From Hydractinia symbiolongicarpus (Eukaryota > Cnidaria > Hydrozoa > Anthoathecata > Hydractiniidae), in NCBI RefSeq assembly GCF_029227915.1, contig NC_079877.1, positions 24,701,851 through 24,765,850 on the forward strand: a DNA stretch of 64,000 nucleotides, in the 5' to 3' direction. The notes beneath the pieces are model-generated. The model did not search any database. It was not told the origin of the DNA and was given only the letters and a program-made list of their open reading frames with translations. Position numbers and translations under genes: made by a program. Within the stretch, counting starts at the first letter, position 1; every line of letters starts with the position of its first letter. Shown piece by piece: positions 59,501-64,000 of the stretch.

Positions 59501-59884
59501 TTTAAAAGTGCATTTACAAATATAACCAATGTTTTTGCTTTAGAAAAAGCAACTACATTATCAACAGCAGTAATTTCTGGCATTGTCGTTGGTGTCGTTG
59601 TTTTGATTTTACTGGTGACTCTGTCCTATTGGTATTATTATCGTGGACCAAGAAAAGAAAAGAAGAAAATAAAACTACAAGAACGGATTGAAAAAGAGCA
59701 AAGAGAACAAGAAGAGCAACAAAAGCAATTAAAAATTCAAGAACGAAAACATTATCAGCATCAAAAGGACATATACAAACAAAAAGAACGTAACTTGAAG
59801 AAGCAAAGATATCAACAGAAAAGAAATATACGACGCTATGAAGTTTCTCATGAGATGCAAGGAGGAGGATACGACTTTTATTGA
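41473..59884 (+). CDS. Giant Ig/FN3 type I transmembrane receptor, 25 exons, 2505 residues
   Basis: Twenty-five coding exons (listed separately) sum to 7518 bases, exactly 2506 codons with stop. Every intron is GT-AG and phase 1, the hallmark of shuffled extracellular modules. Order: signal peptide; Ig-Ig; FN3-Ig-Ig; then FN3-Ig-Ig four times more; FN3; six more FN3; transmembrane helix (about residues 2401-2422); cytoplasmic tail of about 80 residues. That gives 12 Ig and 12 FN3 modules. The second Ig of each pair mostly has a CxPP(D/N)A..P..W pattern like the second Ig of L1CAM and contactin. Many NxS/T sites suit a cell-surface glycoprotein. The tail is a Lys/Glu/Gln-rich helix ending GGGYDFY, with no kinase, phosphatase, ITAM or ankyrin-binding motif. 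Likely role: adhesion or recognition, inferred from architecture only. No known orthologue is recognised. Confidence 0.88.
41943..42230 (+). CDS. Receptor exon 2: Ig domain 1
   Basis: I-set Ig with cysteine in LTLKCRS, tryptophan in IKWFKDGG and cysteine in GKYTCTATN. Acceptor CATCTATTTAG, donor GTAGGT. Absent from simple ORF lists because no start codon suits it. Confidence 0.85.
42871..43185 (+). CDS. Receptor exon 3: Ig domain 2
   Basis: Ig-like with WANCQPPNAAP, VPLWLNGS and YDVGRWMCKASH; the CxPP pattern recalls the second Ig of L1/contactin proteins. Acceptor TTATTTTTAG, donor GTAGGC. Confidence 0.82.
43739..44323 (+). CDS. Receptor exon 4: FN3 domain 1 fused with Ig domain 3
   Basis: The first half is FN3 (FIMKWDYLRND, LERGTKYEVQIRATD), the second half Ig (YNMSCVVDASP, FRWFRNG, AKYKCEAQNYLG). 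This is the only exon in the gene with two modules, so an intron was lost here or never gained. Acceptor TCATTTAG, donor GTAAGT. Confidence 0.88.
44667..44972 (+). CDS. Receptor exon 5: Ig domain 4, lacking the disulfide cysteines
   Basis: The module keeps RPPVGSASTIHWFKSG and DDVYTATANNLGG, but valine and alanine stand where the two Ig cysteines are expected. Acceptor TTTATTCACAG, donor GTATGT. Confidence 0.82.
45228..45569 (+). CDS. Receptor exon 6: FN3 domain 2
   Basis: FN3 with IVLQWDPPMARG, LKTGVVYRYKIRSID and ISTWSSWFEHS. Acceptor TTTCATAG, donor GTGAGT. Confidence 0.85.
46019..46303 (+). CDS. Receptor exon 7: Ig domain 5
   Basis: I-set Ig with ISIPCEVSATP, VTWYKDGQVL and GVFYCEAENKYG. 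Acceptor CTCCTTTTAG, donor GTAAGT. Confidence 0.88.
46718..47047 (+). CDS. Receptor exon 8: Ig domain 6
   Basis: Ig-like with ARILCRPPLSNPP, VLWTNDT and CIGCAAYNP. Acceptor CATTTCCAG, donor GTAAGT. Confidence 0.8.
47290..47559 (+). CDS. Receptor exon 9: FN3 domain 3
   Basis: FN3 starting GKPSWKKKITVFW with HKERDDIASYTMLV and YRIEVIAINIAG. Closely related to exons 12 and 15. Acceptor TTTCTTATAG, donor GTAACT. Confidence 0.85.
47687..47986 (+). CDS. Receptor exon 10: Ig domain 7
   Basis: Ig with LTCDFHGDPKP, ITWLKDGINITI and GNYQCLGSNKY. Near-duplicate of exons 13 and 16. Acceptor TTTGATTTAG, donor GTAAGC. Confidence 0.88.
48130..48444 (+). CDS. Receptor exon 11: Ig domain 8
   Basis: Ig-like with VQFKCSPPDAHPP, VRWMKKRN and VGEISCVYFHEA. 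Related to exons 14 and 17. Acceptor TTTAAACTTCAG, donor GTAAAA. Confidence 0.85.
48472..48633. repeat. 162-bp foldback hairpin element in receptor intron 11
   Basis: The left arm, starting GTGTATTAGCTTTAAG, is the imperfect complement of the right arm ending GGCTAAAGCTAATACAC. The arms are about 60 bases long (48472-48531 and 48575-48633). The loop is a tandem run of TAGCTGCC. This is the structure of a foldback MITE; a hairpin RNA is also possible. Confidence 0.85.
49098..49367 (+). CDS. Receptor exon 12: FN3 domain 4
   Basis: FN3 starting DKPSWSKKASFYW with TKERADIISYVISV and YRIEVIAIDVS. Acceptor CATGTTTTTAG, donor GTATAT. Confidence 0.85.
49834..50136 (+). CDS. Receptor exon 13: Ig domain 9
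   Basis: Ig with LTCDFSGSPRP, ITWFKDGINITI and GKYQCVASNKN. Acceptor TTTATTTGCCAG, donor GTAAGT. Confidence 0.87.
50446..50754 (+). CDS. Receptor exon 14: Ig domain 10
   Basis: Ig-like with VKFACSPPDAYPP, YIIWQSKERV and VGPISCIYVHEAG. Acceptor TTATTTGTCTAG, donor GTAAGT. Confidence 0.85.
51025..51294 (+). CDS. Receptor exon 15: FN3 domain 5
   Basis: FN3 starting GKPEWKNGVKFYW with DKERSDIVSYVVTF and YRVEIVAMDVA. Acceptor TTGTTGTTTTAG, donor GTATGT. Confidence 0.86.
52272..52568 (+). CDS. Receptor exon 16: Ig domain 11
   Basis: Ig with LMCDFSGNPKP, ITWLKDGINITI and GKYRCVASNVL. Acceptor TTATTACTTTCAG, donor GTAAGA. Confidence 0.87.
52854..53162 (+). CDS. Receptor exon 17: Ig domain 12
   Basis: Ig-like with VRFFCSPPDAYPD, ILWLKGRND and AGRISCIYVHEAG. 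Acceptor CTCTTTTTTAG, donor GTAAGA. Confidence 0.84.
53548..53826 (+). CDS. Receptor exon 18: FN3 domain 6
   Basis: FN3 starting DGPLPPYPLKTT with ATLIWTALNET and DKAYKLSLFSV. Acceptor TTCTACATAG, donor GTGAGT. Confidence 0.83.
53926..54204 (+). CDS. Receptor exon 19: FN3 domain 7
   Basis: FN3 starting DIPSVVNFTASS with ISFTWNISSD and KELYTFLIYVVD. Same length (279 bases) as exons 18 and 20. Acceptor TATCTTTTCAG, donor GTAATA. Confidence 0.84.
54746..55024 (+). CDS. Receptor exon 20: FN3 domain 8
   Basis: FN3 starting VPSTIPNFVHTV with VSFIWETPPDN and GEKYTFGIYGVN. Similar to exons 19 and 22. Acceptor TTTTAATTTTAG, donor GTAAGA. Confidence 0.84.
55176..56190 (+). repeat. 1-kb 12-bp minisatellite in receptor intron 20
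   Basis: About 84 copies of a 12-bp unit (TTGACTTGCTTG with TTAACTTG, TTGAATTG and similar variants). The variants form a 360-bp higher-order unit: bases 55321-55560 recur without visible change at 55681-55920, and parts recur again near 56101-56180. Since 12 is divisible by 3, two forward frames stay open and give artificial Leu-rich ORFs. They are not genes: the array sits inside an intron with a consistent splice frame on both sides. Confidence 0.97.
56617..56919 (+). CDS. Receptor exon 21: FN3 domain 9
   Basis: FN3 starting GIPSAPLNVTTS with IFITWLTPANKN and TNYNFTLTTMRAD, plus a cysteine pair around FCDETACKY. Paralogue of exon 23. Acceptor GTTACCTTTAG, donor GTAAGT. Confidence 0.86.
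57159..57291 (+). mobile_element. Mini-Helitron-like element, copy 2
   Basis: A 133-bp element starting TCTATATTATAATACCC right after an A and ending in the hairpin CCCGTGGATTTTCCACGGG, then TTAACGGCTAG before a T. The TC start, 3' hairpin, CTAG end and insertion between A and T are the Helitron hallmarks. No RepHel protein is encoded. Lies in receptor intron 21. Confidence 0.8.
57366..57641 (+). CDS. Receptor exon 22: FN3 domain 10
   Basis: FN3 with LSLIWDKPSSF, GTIYVCSIYPVSG and the same GNLHEG turn as exon 20. Acceptor CTATTTTATTTAG, donor GTAAAC. Confidence 0.83.
58140..58442 (+). CDS. Receptor exon 23: FN3 domain 11
   Basis: FN3 starting GIPGVPQHVKSR with VDITWAVPRDEE and TNYTYNLTTIRAD; same length (303 bases) as its paralogue exon 21. 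The acceptor TTTGTTATGAAG is weak, but it is the only nearby AG that keeps the frame. Donor GTAAGA. Confidence 0.75.
58722..59030 (+). CDS. Receptor exon 24: FN3 domain 12
   Basis: FN3 starting DVPSVPQSLKWE with LTLRWVHPKIM and TSYEVSVSAIHY. Acceptor TATATTCTTTAG, donor GTAAGT. Confidence 0.85.
59544..59884 (+). CDS. Receptor exon 25: transmembrane helix and cytoplasmic tail
   Basis: Starts EKATTLSTAVISG, then a hydrophobic helix (IVVGVVVLILLV) stopped by YWYYYRGPRKEKKK. The tail of about 80 residues is dominated by Lys, Glu, Gln and Arg and ends QGGGYDFY before TGA. Acceptor TTTGCTTTAG. Confidence 0.85.
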
Positions 59885-60039
59885 AATGTTTATAATATCA
59901 TTAGTATTGTGAATCTCTATAATAATAGCCGTTATTTATTTAATGTTATTCTTTCAGGTGAACAAAAGCTCACGAAACACCAATGGGGAAAATGTGTACC
60001 ACGAGCGAAAATCTGAGGACCAGCGGACCCGTGCAAACT
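59885..60039. other. Receptor 3' flank
   Basis: Likely receptor 3' UTR. No canonical AATAAA was found in the first 150 bases. Confidence 0.4.
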
Positions 60040-60230
60040 AACATCTAGTCTCTTTGCTAATAGCCGTATTCCCGAAAAAAGTCGTGCTACGGGGACACAA
60101 AATAGCGTGAAAATTAAGCAGATTGGTGACCCCGTGGATTTTTCCCGGGTTAACGACTCTGTATAAAAATAGCCCTTATCTCTTTGTCCGTCAAAACCGG
60201 GTCATGCGAAACCACGCACAAATACCAAAT
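60022..60230 (+). mobile_element. Cluster of degenerate Helitron-like ends
   Basis: At least three ends of the mini-Helitron family lie side by side: a 3' end GGACCCGTG...CTAG (to 60048), a 5' end TCTCTTTGCTAATAGCCG starting at 60049, a 3' hairpin CCCCGTGGATTTTTCCCGGG with TTAACGAC after it (60130-60157), and another 5' start TCTGTATAAAAATAGCC (from 60158) followed by GTCCGTC. All are more diverged than copies 1 and 2, and exact limits are uncertain. Confidence 0.5.
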
Positions 60231-62545
60231 GCCATATATTTGTACTAACTTTGCTAATTTTCGTGTATTTACTCCATAATCGATTGTTGACTTTTAATAC
60301 ACTTTCTTTGAAGGTGGATGGATCTTTAAGCTTGTTTTAGTGGACTTGTGTTTCAAAGTATTTGGGGTTAATTTCGAAGATCGTAACATAACTGTTTATA
60401 TAGGCCATTTTTATATTAGAAACTCTCAGTAAAAACTTTGCTTGTTACAGTTCAGGGTGTACCTACTCCAAGACCCTAAAATATTGCTGATTTCAACATG
60501 ATCCTTTTCCAGGACATCAGCAGTTATTTGAACTGTTTTGTTACACAACAAATAACGAATTTTAATCGCCTTTTACAAGCTATACGCATGTGACGAAGTA
60601 AAACACTTGGCAATCTCAATAAATGGCCATTAAATAGGCACTTCCCGAATTTATTTCCTTTGATGTGACGCAGCTTTTTTGAAAACATTTGACAGAAAAT
60701 GAAGCAGTATTTAAAATCCTCACCAAAAATTCAATTAAAGGTGCAATTTTTAAAATCGCACTGCAAATAACTAACATGCTACAACAGTTTATTTAACTAT
60801 GCTATGTTTATTCTTTGTTTGAGGTGAGGCTTATCGGAGAAACCAAAAATTAGGAAGGGTTTAACCGTAATAATAATGCACAAAAACATGTTTACCTGAA
60901 GCTCAAATCAGTTAGCTAAAGATTTATAGATATAAAGATAGGAAAAAGTCAAAACAGGAAATAGAAGTGTCTGTTGCAGCTGTCTCGTTAAAAACATGCT
61001 CTTAATGGAAGAATATCTTAGCATTTTCCATTTACCTAACAGCTACCATTATATCACGAACTATCATATAAGCATATAAATAATGGCTGCTAAAACATAA
61101 ACATATTGAACCTTTGAACCTCTGTTTACCTCGTTGGAAGATGAAACATGTGCTTAATCTGTAAGCACTTAAAAATTTCTTTCCATTAAAAAAAAAATTT
61201 AAACTTTAACTCAAATTAAAACTTTTAATGGTTCTGAAATAAACCACGACACGTTTTCAATATTTAAAACATTTCATTCCCACACTACAAAATAAGCCAT
61301 TAACTTCAACATCAAAACATCAAAACTGCACTCGAAGTTTAACTTTTTAAACCGTCTTTCATAGTCTCGCATATTTCAAATAACCTTTCATATCGTAATG
61401 TCTCCTAATTAGGCGTGTCGCTATCGTCCTTAATATTTTAATTTGCTATCAGCAACCGACGTCATAATCTCTTTATGATATAACTTTGTAACCTGTCTGA
61501 TAATTAATGGTCATTGTGGCTGATAAAATTCATACAATTTTTATGATGAAAAAGTATCGAATGCTTCATGTTTACTTAACAGGAAGGCAACCTTAGCGTG
61601 AATGTTTTGTTGACTTCAAATCAATCTTTCGAAGAATCTTCAGAAGTTAAATACTAACATTTATCCTAAAAATGCTTTTAGTGTTCCACCTGTATTTATT
61701 ATTTGACAATGTCGTCGAAACACGGATATTTCATCTACTATGACACGCCAGTAAAATCAAAAAGTTGTGGGTCACCGACAATAATATAGGCCCGCCTAAA
61801 CTTTTTTTATAAATATAAAACTAAAGTCTTACAAATGATGTGTTTCCGTAAACTTAGCAGGAAATTACATGCAATATTAAAAGGGTGGCAGCCAGATAAA
61901 GCAGCTGAAAAACGTAAAGTATTAAAATCAAGTACGACACAAGCTTTGCCAACAAACATTGCTTTGCATATAAAAAAGCAGTTACTTGAATCAAGGTCAC
62001 TCTCACTTAGGAGGATATCATCCTAGCTATAACACAATGTCGAAATTAAACTCTTTCCAGCAAAACACACCAAATTTGTCTCCATCCATCATGTATTAGA
62101 CGCTAAAATAAAAATAGACAATACTCCAAATATGTGCGCGCACCTACAGGCAGGAAAAGAAAAGCGGCGTACAGTAAACTAGTTAATTACCCTGATTCAT
62201 AAATATTTAGGACGTAAAGATTTATTACCAGGATTTTATCATTTACTACTATATTCTCTTTTAAGGCCAAGTTTTAACAATTTCAGATAAATTTAATTTG
62301 ATTTTTTTGACCAATGGAAGTCTGTCGTTGATAATGTTTGCGGTACTTTTTCCGGTGCAAAATCTTTTCCCGGTGCAAAATCAATACTGCTGCATTTTTT
62401 TAAATTCTGAATGGAATAAATGCAACATTTAAAAACAAATCCTCAATCACAAGAAGGGATCAGACATTTCTGAAAACCTTTTTATGGAGTGAATATAGTC
62501 TTGGTGAAGTTTTTGCACAAGACAGCATAACCTCACCTTTAGAAA
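60231..62545. other. Intergenic, no secure gene
   Basis: AT-rich sequence. A 63-codon plus-strand frame at 61835-62026 (starts MMCFRKLSRKLHAIL) is basic and has no recognisable family, so I do not call it a gene. A full CRE-like GACGTCA lies at 61459. Confidence 0.45.
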
Positions 62546-62547
62546 TA

Positions 62548-63200
62548 CAGTGGAATCCCCCTAAAGCGGACACCCTATAAAGCGGACAGCCCTCTAAAGC
62601 GGACAAAAATTTTTGCACCGGCAGAATTTAGGTCAAACTCTCATAAAAAAATCTCTATAAAGCGGACGATTATAAAGCGGACACTCTATAAAGCGGACAC
62701 TCTATAAAGCGGACAAAAATCTTTGCACCAAATGACAGTTTCCCTTATAAACACTCCCTATAAAGCGGACAATGGAAAAATAACGAGATGAAATGTCACT
62801 TTTTCTTAAAATTTAAACCATTTTACTTAGTACATCTTTGAGTTTTGTTATTTACCGAGTCCAACACTTTCCTTATATTTTTCTCGGCCCACTCAACTGC
62901 CTTTTCAACACCAATTAATTGATTGAAGGTTGGTTGCAACACCGACAAATTTGAGCTGCTAAACTTACTTTACACAGCCAACTTGGGTTCTTTGCTCGAT
63001 AAGCTAAATCTATTGATGTTGCCGTCCACCCTAGTGTTGCAAGTCACCCCATGATACCCGCCAGTACTACAAAAAAAGCTTTTTTGGTCAAAATTAGGTC
63101 TAAAACTAATTTTTTGGTCAACTTCCTATAAAGCGGACATCCCTCTAAAGCGGACACTTTTTTTTGCACCAATGGTGTCCGCTTTAGAGGGATTCCACTG
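62548..63200. mobile_element. 653-bp pogo/Tigger-like MITE
   Basis: Bounded by TA on each side (62546-62547 and 63201-63202). The inverted ends read CAGTGGAATCCCCCTAAAGC on the left and, in reverse complement, CAGTGGAATCCCTCTAAAGC on the right, both continuing GGACACC. The motif TAAAGCGGACA (or close variants) is repeated about eight times in the left 220 bases and again twice plus once inverted at the right end. CAGT ends with TA duplication place it in the pogo/Tigger group. No transposase frame remains. It is a different family from the remnant at 17547-18106. Confidence 0.88.
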
Positions 63201-63202
63201 TA

Positions 63203-63828
63203 CTTCGCTTTTTTAATGTTTCCTAGTTGTGGTTAATTTAGGTGGAGTAACTACAACGGAATGGTCCAGCGTAATTAGATAATCTAATGTTCGAAAAAAT
63301 ATTCCACCTTCCATTAGAGTACTTCTTGATAAAAAACGTATAAACATATAAAGAAGGAAATTCTTTTTCGCAATTCTAAAAACTTGCAAATCCCCACTGC
63401 AGAAAAGGAAATGCAAGCTCGCACAATAAAAATACTCGTAAAGTAGCAAGTAATTTTAGGAACTTGTATAACAAGGCCACAAAAAAACAAGGACTGCCAA
63501 AACAAAAAAGCTTTTTGGTGTTTCAATGATGCGCAATACTGGCTAAACTGTGTTAACGCGAAAGGTCAACACACTCACACTGAATTAAGGCAATATAACA
63601 AGTTACATGCCAAACGAAACAAAAACAATTTTCTCTTGACGAAAACGTTTTTGGGAATGCCAATGCTTTGTCATGTCCAACGGATGTCCTAATTTATTAA
63701 ACGGATTATCTAAGAATATCCGAAGTAAAAGTAAAATTTTAATTGATATTTGTTTTAAACATAGCAATTAAAAACATCGTCATTTTAAACAACAATGTCA
63801 ACAACAACAAAAACAAACACATACACTG
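63203..63828. other. Intergenic, no gene seen
   Basis: AT-rich sequence between the MITE and a possible gene start. A CAA-rich stretch at 63796-63815 may be 5' UTR. Confidence 0.4.
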
Positions 63829-64000
63829 ATGCACTCTCTCAAACACGGGTTTCGCAAATGTCCATTTAAAATGTGGCAAAAACAGCTCCACGGTTGGGCT
63901 GCAATAACGTCTGGGGACTGGGTTGTCATAAAAAGCGCTCCGGATGATTTAGAACAAGGAAGAATTAAACTACCCAACGAAACTCCACCTAATCCGTCTA
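63829..64000 (+). CDS. Possible partial gene running off the right edge
   Basis: Open frame of 57 codons from the ATG at 63829, still open at the window end. It starts MHSLKHGFRKCPFKMWQK and continues GWAAITSGDWVVIKSAPDDL, which reads like ordinary soluble protein rather than AT-rich noise; the base composition is also less AT-biased. A second in-frame ATG is at 63871. No family recognised. It could be a real first exon or chance. Confidence 0.35.
   Translation, partial: MHSLKHGFRKCPFKMWQKQLHGWAAITSGDWVVIKSAPDDLEQGRIKLPNETPPNPS

Noticed and set aside
61835-62026. 63-codon basic frame as a small protein gene
   Set aside because: No family resemblance, no promoter or poly(A) context, and length is within chance for AT-rich DNA.

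Overview
The window looks like nuclear DNA of an early-branching animal, most likely a cnidarian and perhaps a hydrozoan. This is an inference. It rests on AT-rich sequence, spliceosomal GT-AG introns of several hundred bases, animal orthologues (UBE2K, PEX6, RPL41), a very large Ig/fibronectin-III receptor, and a mix of RTE-type and CR1/Jockey-type LINEs, tRNA-derived SINEs, mini-Helitrons, pogo/Tigger-like and other DNA transposons. No bacterial, organellar or viral gene set is present.

Layout. Bases 1-850 hold the 5' part of a minus-strand multipass membrane protein, possibly bestrophin-like, that runs off the left edge. Bases 850-21700 are mainly transposable elements: a palindrome-rich DNA transposon (1630-2435), an intact RTE-like retrotransposon with an embedded PHD-like finger (3406-6469), a decayed Ty3/gypsy integrase (about 7690-8775), a 59-bp tandem array (11699-12052), a G-rich terminal-inverted-repeat element (13285-13875), a decayed LINE (14110-17470), a Tigger-like remnant (17547-18106), two SINEs facing each other (19203-19470 and 19545-19767) and a second decayed LINE on the minus strand (19870-21450).

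Bases 21700-29000 carry housekeeping genes: single-exon UBE2K, single-exon PEX6 and the 25-codon RPL41, with a mini-Helitron and a fresh poly(A) retroposon in between. Bases 30780-37876 hold a five-exon gene for a 1500-residue coiled-coil protein with two full CRE palindromes just upstream of its start. Bases 41473-59884 hold a 25-exon gene whose exons join in frame to give a 2505-residue type I membrane protein: signal peptide, 12 Ig-like and 12 FN3 domains, one transmembrane helix and a short charged tail. Bases 59885-64000 are intergenic, with Helitron-like ends, a 653-bp pogo-like MITE and a possible partial gene at the right edge.

The genes do not form an obvious pathway. The housekeeping genes are independent units (ubiquitin conjugation, peroxisomal receptor recycling, ribosome). 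The two multi-exon genes are the biologically distinctive loci: an unassigned coiled-coil protein and a neural-adhesion or allorecognition-style receptor that appears to have grown by repeated duplication of phase-1 exon cassettes. Exon models were derived by hand from splice consensus and reading-frame continuity. Both models sum to whole numbers of codons, but no transcript evidence was available.
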